A DNA stretch of 64,000 nt from Coix lacryma-jobi var. lacryma-jobi (Eukaryota > Streptophyta > Magnoliopsida > Poales > Poaceae), in NCBI GenBank assembly GCA_009763385.1, contig VDCT01000285.1, positions 1 to 64,000 of the forward strand, written 5' to 3'. A program made the translations under genes and the position numbers. Shown one piece after another: positions 41,926 through 53,012 of this stretch. Under the pieces are notes generated by a model that worked only from the letters and a program-made list of their open reading frames with translations, searched no databases and was not told the origin of the DNA. Positions within the stretch are counted from its first letter, which is position 1. Every line of letters begins with the position of its first letter.

Positions 41926-43412
41926 CCTGTGACCACTGGTATGTGTCTTGTTAACAATCATCATGTAGTTGTTTTGTTTGATACTGGATCATCGCATTCC
42001 TTCATGAGCAAAGGATTTGCACAAAAGCATAATCAAGAAATATCTGAACTAGATTATGGGTTTCGCGTAAGCTCCGTGGGGAGTAGCTGTTATCTAGACA
42101 GATGGTTTGTAATGCGACCATCGAGATCGGAGGGCACAAATTTGGAGCTAATTCAGTAGTTCTGCCCGGACTAAGCTTGGACGTAGTCTTAGGTATGAGT
42201 TGGATGAGTATGTGGAACGTGGTGTTAGATACTGCTAATAGAACTCTTACCTTATCGGATGGACGAACATGTAACAAACTTCATGTATCTCTTCCACAGG
42301 GTGCCGTTTGTTGACCTATCTTGCACTCTTACCATAGAAGATCTTTCCAAAATTCCAGTTGTCCAAGATTTTCCGGATGTCTTCCCAGATGAGTTACCAG
42401 GGTTACCACCCAAGAGGGCAGTGGAGTTCGCAATTGAGTTGCTACCAGGGACAGCACCAATCTTAAGAAGACCATACCATATGCCACCCAATGAGCTAGC
42501 AGAACTCAAGACTCAGATCAAGGAACTCTTAGGCAAGGGATTCATTCAACCGAGTGTATCAGAATGGGGTTGCCCAGCCTTGTTTGTTAAGAAGAAGGAT
42601 AAGTCGTTGCAGATGTGCTTGGATTATCGACCACTCAATGTTGTGACTGTCAAGAACAAGTATCCGTTGCCACGGATAGACATTCTGTTTGACCACTTGT
42701 CCAGAGCTAAAGTGTTCTCCAAGATTGATTTGAGATCATGTTATCACCAGATCAGAATTCGGCCACAAGATATCCCAAAGACCGCTTTCTCGACCAGGTA
42801 TGGATTGTATGAGTACCTTGTCATGTCTTTTGGGTTGACGAATGCTCCAGCATACTTCATGAGCTTAATGAACTCGGTTTTCATGCCGGAATTAGATAAG
42901 TTTGTAGTGGTGTTCATTGATGATATTCTGGTTTATTCAAAAAACCAGGAAGATCATTCTAAACATTTGAGAGTTGTTTTGGCCAGGCTCAGGGAGCATA
43001 AACTCTATGCAAAGTTTAGTAAATGTGAGTTTTGGTTGAAGAAAGTACATTTTCTCGGCCACATCCTGTCAGAAGAAGGAATCTTTGTGGACCCTAGTAA
43101 GGTTCTAGAAGTAATGGATTGGGAAGCTCCTACTTCTGTTGGTGAGATTCGAAGTTTCCTTGGTTTAGCAGGATACTATCGCCGTTTCATTCCCGATTTC
43201 TCCAAGATCGCAAAACCGATGACAAGCTTGTTGCAGAAGAATCAAAAGTTTGAGTGGACAGAGGAGTGTGAAACTGCTTTCTGTACCCTGCGAAAGCTAT
43301 TAACCACTGCTCCTGTTTTGGATCAACCAGACATTGAAAATCCCTTTGATGTCTTTTGTGACGCGTCAAAAGTTGGTTTGAGTTGTGTCCTTATGCAAGA
43401 AGGTAGGGTAAT
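41926..43412 (+). pseudogene. pol: Chromovirus protease, reverse transcriptase and start of RNase H
   Basis: Protease: VVVLFDTGSSHSFMS, with an intact Asp-Thr-Gly, then a shift near 42090 and SLDVVLGMSWM in the next frame (to 42314). RT, in a frame open from about 42259 to the insertion: FPDVFPDELPGLPP, LFVKKKDKSLQMCLDYRPLN, FSKIDLRSCYHQIRI, FGLTNAPAYFM, and the catalytic FIDDILVYS at about 42916. Then GLAGYYRRFIPDFSKIAKP and the RNase H start DVFCDASKVGLSCVLMQ. The Tat-like element interrupts at 43412 with TSD GTAAT (43408-43412). The RT domain itself looks complete. Confidence 0.85.
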
Positions 43413-44969
43413 TGTTAACACCAGAATTTCGCACGCATGAGGATATGACAGATGGGTCCAGCCAGCAGAGAAGAAAGGATTCGGCAAGCAATCAGACGGC
43501 TATTTGGTCCTCGAGATTGCGATGAATGTCTGTGAGGTCGGCTATCTTGCAGAGAGATGTTTCCATTCGGGAAATGGATGTTGCAGATGAAGCCGGCTTG
43601 CATGAGAAGACATATGGCGATGAAAGATACCGAGAAGATTAGGAATAGATTTTGTATCTTTCCATATTTTATCATTGAAAAATCGTAGTCGTCTAAGACT
43701 CGTGTTTCGTCCAGGGTATAAATATAAGCCCTCGACCATTGTAAAATTGTTCACAACCACATCAATACAAACCGGCCCCGCGCCATCTTCGAGTCCCTAA
43801 GTCGTGTCGTCGAGTTCTTCGAGAGGAACCATCGATCCATCGACCTCCGTAAGTACCGGCAACCTTGTTATCATGTCTAGTATCATGCGGTGGATTTAGA
43901 TATGATGCAAGTAGTCTCATATGTTAAGCTTAGTATCGTGCGGCGGATTTAAGCTTATGACGGGAAGTTTTTGATTGTGCCTTGTATCGTGCGGCGGATT
44001 AAGACATGAGTAAAAATAGTTATCGGCACTATTAGATTTGGCAGATCTAGTAGATTCATTAAGTTATCATGTGTTATGTGTTTTATTTATTTAATTCTTG
44101 TAACACTCTTTTGCCCAATCTAGATTGATCTCTATTCGGCCTTGTTTCACAAGTTTGCTTGTGCTTTGCTTATCATAAGATCATGATGGCCGGATGAGCT
44201 TTCAATCTAGGTTGTTACATGTTGCGGGTTCATACATGTTAATCATGTTTATGCTTTGATAGAACTGGGTGTCGTGCGGTAGATGCAGGTTTTAGATTAG
44301 TTTGATCATGTTTTGCTTGTATGTTCCTTCCTCATGGACCCCAACTCGGCTAGTTTGCCGATTTTGGTTATGCTTAACAAACTTTTATAGATCTATTCAA
44401 GTATATGCATGCTTTTAGCTTGTTGTAATCAGATTGTATCATGCGGTGGATTAATCTGATTATAAGAAGTGGTATAGACTTATAGCAAGTGGTATCATGC
44501 GGTGGATTAGCTTCGCTTAAGTTTATACTTGATGGGTTTATGAAGACTAAACGTGCGGCAGACTAGTTGGATTAGCATATGCATGTGTTATTTGAATAGA
44601 TCTATTCTTGCGAGTTGCCTATTTATAATATCTTTGATTCGTTCAAACATGTCTTCCTTTTGCATTCGGCAGTTAATATGCTTCACATGCTCTGTTCTCA
44701 TACTTGCCGAATGGCTTTGTACACATGCTCTGACAGACAGCTTCTATAGCTGTGTGCTGTCGTGGCTGGCTTCCAAAGCCATACATATGGAACTGTCTGG
44801 TTTTACCCAGCATGTTCCAGAGGTATTCTCATGCTTTATCCCTTGTCGGTTTTCAGGTCAAACCGACTGGCACATCACCGGATTCAGCACACTCCGGGGA
44901 CCCGATTGAAGCTAGCCTCGTTCGGCTTGCTGTGTGTCCTGGCGCAAGGTGTCACTTTTTGCGTCAACA
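43413..44969 (+). repeat. 5' LTR of the Tat-like element
   Basis: TATAAATATAA lies near 43718-43728. From 43870 to 44560 a motif GTATCGTGCGGCGGATT (or ATC/TGG variants) recurs about seven times, several copies in the loop of different palindromes. CACATGCTCTG words follow near 44685-44730. No gene is supported. Confidence 0.9.
43870..44530. repeat. Hairpins with constant core GTATCRTGCGGYGGATT and different arms
   Basis: Clear cases: ATCATGTCTA/TAGATATGAT (43870-43906), TAAGCTTA/TAAGCTTA (43925-43957), TAATCAGATT/AATCTGATTA (44426-44462), and a longer imperfect pair around 44473-44527 (TATAGACTTATAGCAAG against the complement of CTTCGCTTAAGTTTATA). Weaker pairs surround the cores near 43985 and 44272. 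The 3' LTR repeats the set at about 51779-52440. Confidence 0.75.
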
Positions 44970-44976
44970 CACTTTT

Positions 44977-44994
44977 TGGCACGCCTGGTGGGAC
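44977..44994 (+). promoter_or_regulatory. Putative primer-binding site of the Tat-like element
   Basis: TGGCACGCCTGGTGGGAC lies 7 nt after the LTR end, where a PBS is expected. I cannot assign the tRNA with confidence; it only partly resembles the tRNA-Lys complement. Confidence 0.5.
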
Positions 44995-45009
44995 CACTTC
45001 GTTTCAAAG

Positions 45010-47229
45010 ATGCCTGATATCAGCGATGATCAAGTTCTACATGTGATCATGGATGACTTGCCGCTAGAGTCGAAAAGTTTGGTACAACAGGCCTGCGATG
45101 AATTCCAGCGCAAGTGCCTGGCGTCTTTCTCCAAGAACAAGAGCGGCAGGGTCTTCTAGAAGCAGGAGTTCCCAAAGATTCTTCCTCACCATCAACATGA
45201 TATCCCCAATGAAGAAGAAGCTATTCGGAAGATGACTGAAATAATGCATAAAGTTGTATCAGAAGCCGTAACCAATCATCAGTCGGCTTTCCTAAACACT
45301 TTTCGCGCTATCATGGTCAATGCTTTCAGTCCAGCCGTGGATAAATGCTTTGAAGAAACTATTGGTCCGATGCAGGGACCGTTGTTGTTCCTAGTACCTC
45401 AACGTCAAAGGATCGCAGGAGAAGGCGGAGCTGGCCCGAGCACAGGTGGGATGGTTCCTCACGAGACGCAGCAACCTCCTCAGACCTATGGCCAGCTCGC
45501 ATTCGGCACGACAGGGAATGTCCCGCAATCTGCTTCTAAAGTGTCTCCTACAGCGAACAGGATACATAAGAATATGTTTGGAGATGGATATCATGAGTTC
45601 ACCGATTATAGCTCAATCAATGCTCTCCCAAATCTAGGCAATAAGAGTTCGGCAGGGCTACATCCTGGGGGGCAGGCACAAGCAGCTCCTGATCCGAATG
45701 TTGACCTCATCATGCATAAGATGGCTCATATGATGCAAAATCAATTCGACCTGAAACCTAAGAATCAAACTTACACATACAACCCCCCCTATCCAGAATG
45801 GTACAATCGGGTAGCTCTTCCTCCAAGGGTGAAGCCTCCTACTGATTTCACCAAGTTTTCAGGCCAGGATGACACCAGTACTATAGAGCACATTGGCCGC
45901 TACTTGATGCAACTCGGAGAAGCATCAACAGATGAGGCTTGGAGGATTCGGTATTTCCCGTTGTCATTAACAGGGCCAGCCTTCTCGTGGTTTTCTTCTC
46001 TGCCAGCAAATTCTATCAGTACATGGGCGGAGCTGGAGCAGAAATTCCATTCGTATTTCTTTACGGGTACCAGTGAGAAAAAGTTGGTCGATCTCATGAT
46101 CTTAAGGATGAAACCTAGCGAGACGCCGCAAGAGTATCTACGCCGATTCAGGGAGACCAAGAATCTTTGCTATTCTCTGAATTTGCCGGATGATCAACTA
46201 CCGGAGATAGCCATAGCTGGCATGTTGCCGAGTATCAAAGAGAGGCTGTTCGGCATGGAGTTTGATGACCTCGGGCAGTTATCACAGAGGCTGGCGACGA
46301 TGAGTAATCAAGCCCAGGGGTTCAAGAGGAATAATCAGTTCCAGAAGGGTGATGCGGCTGCCAAGATGTATCAAGCTTTCCTGGAGGAAGCATCTGAGTA
46401 CGATGATGAAGATGAAATAGCTGCAGCCGAGATAGTCTGGGATAAAGAACCAACTCAAGTCAACCAGCGATGGCTGAGGCAGCAGAAAGGTACTTATGAC
46501 TTCGATGTTTCTAAGTCAGATAAATTATTCGAATATTTGTTGAAGGAAGGACGCATCAAGTTGCCGGAAGGTCATCCTATGCTGCATCCTGAAGGGGTCA
46601 AGGACAAGAAATATTGTGGTTTTCACAATACTAGATCCCACTCCATAAACGATTGCCAAGTGTTCAGAGTGCGGATCCAGAAAGCTATCCAAGACGGGCA
46701 TCTGAGGTTTGATGGAAAGATGAAAATTGATGGTAGTCCTTTTGGACAGAATACTGTGTCCTTCTCTGTTAATATGATCAACGCAGCTGATCCCAGGGAT
46801 AAGAGTAAAATGAAAGTGTTAACCTCTGATAGAGCGAGGGAAGCTGGTGCCGTTGACCCTAATCGGCAGATTACAAAGAGAGAGCTTCAGCAGAGGGTTC
46901 GGTTCCAAAATAGCCAAACTGAGACAGGTGAAACTTCCAGACCCAGGGTCACGACGTGTATCTTGTTGAATAAATGGCATCGGGAACAGGAACGATACCA
47001 GAAGCAGAGACTTTATGAAGAACGGAAGTTCCTAGAGAAACAACGAAGGTACGAAGAAGAGATGTACCGGGAAGAACGGGAAGATACGAAGGAGCAGGAA
47101 CAGTCTCATTGGGAATGCTCGTTCTTCCAGTATTGTTGGAACGAAGGCTTGAAGCTGCCTGTTAAGAACAACTGCCCTGAGTGCAGTAATCAGTACTCCG
47201 AGTATAGGCAGTCTCGAGTCAACCGCTGA
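45010..47229 (+). pseudogene. gag: Tat-like Gag with two nonsense codons
   Basis: The start is ATG 45010 (MPDISDDQVLHVIMDDL), 41 nt after the LTR. TAG at 45157-45159 interrupts at codon 50. From 45160 the frame is open to TGA 47227-47229. The Gag core is plain: PPTDFTKFSGQDDTSTIEHI, WRIRYFPLSLTGPAFSWF, RRFRETKNLCYSLNLPDDQL, GMLPSIKERLFGMEF. Later YCGFHNTRSHSINDCQVF is a Cys/His knuckle-like motif and a Glu/Arg-rich coiled coil (EREDTKEQEQ) follows. Both stops can be explained by single C-to-T changes, as expected of a methylated element. Reading goes on in the same frame into the protease. Confidence 0.8.
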
Positions 47230-48222
47230 TCTATCCATGAGAGGCTTGGGGCACGAATCCCCAAGGACGATCGGCGCGTAAAAATAAATAATTCTGAAGA
47301 TCGGCAGGGAAGAGGGTTTGCCGATCAAAGTTGGGCTCGCACTGAAGAAGAAGAGTACCGCGAGTATGTCTGGCAGAGAGGACAGTGGTGTCCACCAGGA
47401 TTGAGGAAAAGCCAGAAAAGGAGGGTGCAGCGCCTAAGAAACAGAGAGCTAGAACAAGCAAATGCCAGAGTAAAGCGAGTTTGGCGCCCCAAAGACAAGC
47501 CGGATGGGGGTGATCGTTCGGCTGACACGTGCATGGCTTTCTTTCTTCCATCAGAGTTCATAGCTCCCAAGGACCAAGATATCCGAGACGAAGTGTATTC
47601 AGATTTTGATGAAGATGAATTTCAGGAATTATTGGCCCATCTCGTCTTGGCTCAACGGGCAGTATTTGATAAACCAGTCAAGCATCAACATTTGAAGCCA
47701 TTATATATGAGAGGGTATGTCAACGGCAAGCCATTGACTAAGATGTTCATTGACGGAGGGGCTGCCATAAATATCATGCCGTATACCACCTTCAGAAAAC
47801 TTGGGATGGCAAGTGAAGACTTGCTGAAGACCGACATGGTGTTGAGAGACTTTGCTGGCAATTGTTCTGATACTCGGGGAGCGGTCCATGTTGAGTTGAC
47901 GATCAGGACTAAGACCTTGATCACTACCTTTTTCGTCATTGATGGCAAGGGGGCATACAGCTTGCTATTAGGAAGATATTGGATACATGCAAACTGCTGT
48001 GTGCCATCAACTATGCATCAGTTCCTCATCCAGTGGATCGGAGATGACATCGAAATCGTCCATGCTGATGATTCAGTGAGTATTGCTAATACAGAGCCTA
48101 TCTACTGGGAATATGATGTCATTGAGTACTTTTCTAGAAGAGCTTGGGAAGCAGGTCCTGTAAACATTTTCAACGAGGACCAACAGCCGATTCAGACAAT
48201 CGGCTCTCAGAGCAATTTTTAA
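47230..48222 (+). CDS. pro: Tat-like retropepsin domain, ends before RT
   Basis: Open from the gag TGA at 47227 without a frame change, with the first ATG only inside. The protease domain has LYMRGYVNGKPLTKMFIDGG followed by AAINIMPYTTFRKLGM (Asp-Gly-Gly at the active site, the form I recall from grass Tat-lineage proteases) and YSLLLGRYWIHANCCVPSTM. The C-terminal tail (EYFSRRAWEAGPVNIFNEDQ) has no known motif and ends at 48222. A Tat pol would go on into RT; this one stops. It could mature Gag supplied by itself or a partner element. Confidence 0.75.
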   Translation, partial: SIHERLGARIPKDDRRVKINNSEDRQGRGFADQSWARTEEEEYREYVWQRGQWCPPGLRKSQKRRVQRLRNRELEQANARVKRVWRPKDKPDGGDRSADTCMAFFLPSEFIAPKDQDIRDEVYSDFDEDEFQELLAHLVLAQRAVFDKPVKHQHLKPLYMRGYVNGKPLTKMFIDGGAAINIMPYTTFRKLGMASEDLLKTDMVLRDFAGNCSDTRGAVHVELTIRTKTLITTFFVIDGKGAYSLLLGRYWIHANCCVPSTMHQFLIQWIGDDIEIVHADDSVSIANTEPIYWEYDVIEYFSRRAWEAGPVNIFNEDQQPIQTIGSQSNF

Positions 48223-49073
48223 AGAGTAATACGATTGACGTAATGGAGAAGAATCGAGACCAAGTTCTATATCGGCTGACAGGGAATAAAGTGTTGATGG
48301 TGAAGCCGAGGACAGGATTAATATGTATGAATTTGAGTCTAGTATAGGTTAAAGTTGGTAAACTCTTGAGAAATCTGCTTGTTTCTCCATTGCCAGAGCT
48401 AGAGAGGGGTCAAGAGTTCACGCGAAGTGACGTACAACGAAGAGTCTTGGTGAAATTGAAAAGTATATGACGGCACTTCCATAACTTGGTAATCATTTCT
48501 AGTTGTACGTGGCGGCCGGTAGCCTTATAGCAGGATCGGCCCTTATTTTTAGAATTTTAAAGATAAATAGCAACTAGCTTTAGCCTAAAAAATGTAAAAC
48601 CTGGAGAAGGGTATTCGGCTGTAAAAAGATTTTGTCACTCGTGGATCAAGCTTCGGCACTACTTGTTAAGAGCCGAACGCATGTAACTTGAGGAATACTT
48701 ATGTACAGCCGATGTAAAGCATCGCCTTTAGCAGAAAAATGTTCCTAGAATTCAAGTCATAGCCGATATTATTTATATCGCCTTTAGTGCAAGGGTGTTC
48801 ATGACCTGGTAATCCTAGCATTTCTCAAGAAGTAGGTTTATTGGAGGAAGAGAAAGGTGGAGCGCAGTAAGTGCAATGCCGGGTGACATGACATATCAAG
48901 AATAAGATCTAGTCGGCTAGAATGACGTCATACATTCGGCAAACGTTCTTCTGAAGAAGTTTTGCGATCAAAGAGAATTACTGGGGGATTGAGAAATGCA
49001 AATAGGCGTTATTCAGAGAAGAGCGGGTTTCATATATTGCAAGGCCTCATTCATAGATCCGTCCTAATACAAA
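48223..49073 (+). other. Non-coding part of the Tat-like element
   Basis: No gene is seen. The text is rich in TCGGC, GCCGAT and CGGCT words (for example near 48535, 48605, 48660, 48715, 48765 and 48915), a bias that continues through the non-coding part of this element. Confidence 0.5.
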
Positions 49074-50950
49074 TTACCCTGGGAATAATTTGTTTACAAT
49101 GGATTGCGGGTTAGTGATCTCAGCAATGGCGGTAGCGTGATTATCATAGATCTCAAGGTCTTCAAGTTCATCCGGATCCCCGCCTGCAAAGCCAATTGGT
49201 AGGAGAGAGTGATCTTCTTTGGTCCAAGAACTCATTGCCGCTAGCCCGAAGGAAACCCCGGCATGCACACCTTGGACGACGGCCTGATCTATGCAGCCAA
49301 TTACGGCTTCAAGACGAGCTTCAGCTGAACCCCCACGAGCATTCACCTTGAGGGCAACTCTGTTTGCTGCAGCCTTCAGACGGTCATTCTTTGCGGACAA
49401 AGCTGACAAGAAAAAGGGTACATTAGGCAGAAGCAGACTCAATCATGAGAAGGGGAAGAACCAAGACTCTGTTAACCTGTGATTATACTACAGATTTGCT
49501 TCCGTTGGTCTGTCCATTCAGCGTCCTCAATATCATGCTTCTTGGATATATTTTCCAGCCCCTTCTGGGATTTGTCCCTCTCCTCATGATACCGAAGAAT
49601 GTCCAGATGGATCTGCTAAAAGTGAATTGTCAAAACTCAGAGTCTGTTGGCTTAGGGAAACGCTTGGAAGAAATTGTTGAAGCTACTGTTTCTGGAGGAA
49701 GAACCCAAGCCCGGCTGGAGGAGGATCCCGCTCTGGAGAGAAGACGGACAGTGAATCGGAGATAGGCAAGCAAGAAAGCTATCGCAAGGGGGCAGAGAGT
49801 TCGTTTTTACCCATGACGCTGGCGAAAGATTTTCTCCCTGGCTTGAGCTTGAAAGCCGAGAAATAGAAAGTTTGCAAGTCAAGTTGATCAGTTATAGTCA
49901 AAGGGGATGACCTGTCTGAGATCATATTTCTAAAAAGCTATAGCTTGCGCACTGTTAAGTCACACAACGGGCTGGAGCTCTCATAGTCTACAGGCCAAGT
50001 CTTGCTGATCTGGGGAGTTCGTGGACCAATAGAATTCGGCTAAAAATGGTTGCTATATGGAGTGTTCGCTTTCGGCTGATTATTTAAAGGATTCATATTG
50101 CCGATTGACACTAAGGGCAGGAAGCTAAAAAAAGGGGGAGTCCCATGAAGAATTTTGTCCTAATGTCATCATCGAGAGGCTGACAACTTGGGTGACTAAT
50201 GGTTACTTACGAGGAAGTGACAATCGGCATGATTACCAACGATAGCCGATGTAATGCACATCGACCATTAAAGTAAAAAAAAGAAAAAAAAGAGATCAAG
50301 AGAAAAAGCTCAGATCGGTAGCTGGTGCACGGAATAAAGCATATGTTGATCTCGAAGGATCAGTCACAGATTGGGTTCGAGAGGACGAACAGAGGATTTT
50401 TATTTACAAAAGGAAAATGCAAGGTTATCAGTTTATCCACTCCATCCTACGCCTAATCGGAAGAAAGCGATCAAAGGCGTCGGCCAGGTCTGTCCCGGCT
50501 TCCTTCATATCTTCTACGGAATGTTCTACTCTATCATCCAGTTCTTGCTCGCAGACATCAAATCTGCGGTAATCAGCGCCAGAATGAATCCTCACGGCGG
50601 AGAAGGCGAGCGCCGCGCCGTACCCCATGCCGGCCCTAGAGATAATGGGAAGGATTCAATTAACTTCGTTCACACGCTTCAGGGGCGTCATCGGCCGTAA
50701 CGGCGAGCTTGGCGATGGCGGCCTCAAGGGCGTGGAGTTTTGGCTGCTAGAGCTGAAACGAGAAAGAGTGAGTAAAGGTGAAAGAAGAGAATAAGGAAAG
50801 GAATGAAGAAAATACTCACCGGTGACTCGTTTCCGAGCAGCGTCACGCTCTCGAGAGATTCGAGTGATCTCCCAATCCTTTTCTTCTAGATCAAATTGAA
50901 GATCCGCAAGCTTCCGAGTCAGATCCTCGGGGAGGTCATCATTGATTCTC
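49074..50950 (-). pseudogene. Antisense multi-exon gene remnant in the Tat-like element
   Basis: Three minus-strand exons can be traced. Exon at 50950-50820: acceptor TTCCTTCAG and donor GGTGAGTA; it reads INDDLPEDLTRKLADLQFD and a charged coiled coil (EEKDWEITRISRERDAARKR). Exon from 50752: acceptor TTTCTCGTTTCAG, reading KLHALEAAIAKLAVTADDAP, then a shift into AGMGYGAALAFSAVRIHSG down to 50428. Exon 49402-49074: acceptor TTTTTCTTGTCAG, with LKAAANRVALKVNARGGSAE and VHAGVSFGLAAMS. A stop and a frameshift in the second exon show decay. Similar antisense genes are known in grass Tat elements; their function is unknown. The Tat element at the right end has an apparently intact version. Confidence 0.55.
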
Positions 50951-51302
50951 CTGAAGGAAACAACGAGGTAAGAATTATTACTTCATTTTTGGAACAATCA
51001 AGAAAAGGAAAAAGGGAGCAACCTCCTTTTGGAGGTGCTAGAAGCACCAAGCTTGGAACTATGGCGACTCGCTGCAGAAGACACTCTCCAGAGTGAGATA
51101 TGACAAGAGAAAGGAGGGTTTTTTGAGTCTAAGCAGAGGAGTTCAGAGTACGCAAGTCAAGACAGGGCGAAAGAGGGTTTTAAAGAATCCCAGAGGGCGC
51201 ATCGGGAGATGAGTCGGCAGGTATAGCAATTGTAGCATGTGAAGGCGAACGCTTCTGGAGGCTCCACGTTGAAAAGAAATTTTGGAATAAATATTTATCC
51301 CA

Positions 51303-51317
51303 AAATTAGGGGGCATG
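51303..51317 (+). promoter_or_regulatory. Polypurine tract of the Tat-like element
   Basis: AAATTAGGGGGCATG directly precedes the 3' LTR start TGTTAACACC. Confidence 0.75.
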
Positions 51318-52882
51318 TGTTAACACCAGAATTTCGCACGCATGAGGATATGACAGATGGGTCCAGCCAGCAGAGAAGAAAGGATTCGGCAAGCAATCAG
51401 ACGGCTATTTGGTCCTCGAGATTTCGATGAATGTCTGTGCGGTCGGCTATCTTGCAGAGAGATGTTTCCATTCGGGAAATGGATGTTGCAGATGAAGCCG
51501 GCTTGCATGAGAAGACATATGGCGATGAAAGATAACGAGAAGATTAGGAATAGATTTCGTATCTTTCCATATTTTATCATTGTAAAATCGTAGTCGTCTA
51601 AGACTCGTGTTTCGTCCAGGGTATAAATATAAGCCCTCGACCATTGTAAAATTGTTCACAACCACATCAATAAAAACCGGCCCCGTGCCATCTTCGAGTC
51701 CCTAAGTCGGGTCGTCGAGTTCTTCGAGAGGAACCATCGATCCATCGACCTTCATAAGTACCGGCAACCTTGTTATCATGTCTAGTATCATGCGGTGGAT
51801 TTAGATATGATGCAAGTAGTCTCGTATGTTAAGCTTAGTATCGTGCGGCGGATTTAAGCTTATGACGGGAAGTTTTTGCTTGTGCCTTGTATCGTGCGGC
51901 GGATTAAGACATGAGTAAAAATAGTTATCGGCTCTATTAGATTTGGCAGATCTAGTAGATTCATTAAGTTATCATGTGTTATGTGTTTTATTTATTTAAT
52001 TCTTGTAACACTCTTTTACCCAATCTAGATTGATCTCTATTCGGCCTTGTTTCACAAGTTTGCTTGTGCTTTGCTTATCATAAGATCATGATGGCCGGAT
52101 CAGCTTTCAATCTAGGTTGTTACATGTTGCGGGTTCATACATGTTAATCATGTTTATGCTTTGATAGAACTGGGTGTCGTGCGGCAGATGCAGGTTTTAG
52201 ATTAGTTTGATCATGTTTTGCTTGTATGTTCCTTCCTCATGGACCCCAACTCGGCTAGTTTGCCGATTTTGGTTATGCTTACATGAGCAACAAACTTTTA
52301 TAGATCTATTCAAGTATATGCATGCTTTTAGCTTGTTGTAATCAGATTGTATCATGCGGTGGATTAATCTGATTATAAGAAGTGGTATAGACTTATAGCA
52401 AGTGGTATCATGCGGTGGATTAGCTTCGCTTAAGTTTATACTTGACGGGTTTATGAAGACTAAACGTGCGGCAGATTAGTTGGATTAGCCTATGCATGTG
52501 TTATTTGAATAGATCTATTCTTGCGAGTTGCCTGTTTATAATATCTTTGATTCGTTCAAACATGTCTTCCTTTTGCATTCGGCAGTTAATATGCTTCACA
52601 TGCTCTGTTCTCATACTTGCCGAATGGCTTTGTACACATGCTCTGACAGACAGCTTCTATAGCTGTGTGCCGTCGTGGCTGGCTTCCAAAGCCGTACATA
52701 TGGAACTGTCTGGTTTTACCCACCATGTTCTAGAGGTATTCTCACGCTTTATCCCTTGTCGGTTTTCAAGTCAAACCGACTGGCACGTCACCGGATTCAG
52801 CACACTCCGGGCACCCGATTGAAGCTAGCCTCGTTCAGCTTGCTGTGTGTCCTAGCGCAAGGTGTCACTTTTTGCGTCAACA
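51318..52882 (+). repeat. 3' LTR of the Tat-like element
   Basis: A copy of 43413-44969 with scattered substitutions and an 8-nt extra word (ACATGAGC near 52281). It carries the same constant-core hairpins. It ends GCGTCAACA and is followed by the second TSD copy GTAAT. Confidence 0.9.
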
Positions 52883-52887
52883 GTAAT

Positions 52888-53012
52888 TGCTTATGCATCT
52901 CGTCAGTTGAGGAAACATGAGGTAAATTATCCTACACATGATTTGGAGTTAGCTGCAGTTGTGCATGCTTTCAAGATCTGGAGGCATTATTTGCTCGGTA
53001 ATGTCTGCAATA
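52888..53012 (+). pseudogene. pol: Chromovirus RNase H, second piece
   Basis: Reads AYASRQLRKHEVNYPTHDLE and LAAVVHAFKIWRHYLLG, the middle of the RNase H domain, directly continuing the frame left at 43412. It stops at 53012 where a Sirevirus LTR starts (flank CAATA). The rest of RNase H and integrase are not in the window. Confidence 0.85.

Larger units (their letters stand above)
43413..52882 (+). mobile_element. Tat-like Ty3-gypsy element, gag-protease only (non-autonomous)
   Basis: LTRs of 1557 and 1565 nt (TGTTAACACC...GCGTCAACA) with the 5-nt TSD GTAAT at 43408-43412 and 52883-52887. The inside has gag and a protease in one frame, broken by two stops, then about 3 kb with an antisense spliced-gene remnant and no RT, RNase H or integrase. 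A purine tract AATTAGGGGGCATG precedes the 3' LTR. It sits in a chromovirus RNase H. Near-identical LTRs and an exact TSD show a fairly recent insertion. Confidence 0.9.
40676..53012 (+). mobile_element. Chromovirus (Ty3-gypsy) gag-pol remnant, split by a Tat-like insertion
   Basis: The leader at 40676-40854 and decayed gag, protease, RT and the start of RNase H run to 43412. After a 9.5 kb insertion (TSD GTAAT) RNase H resumes at 52888 and is cut again at 53012 by a Sirevirus LTR. No LTR of this element is visible: the left end is cut at the Athila LTR and the right lies beyond the window. Several stops and shifts make it the oldest layer here. Confidence 0.8.
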
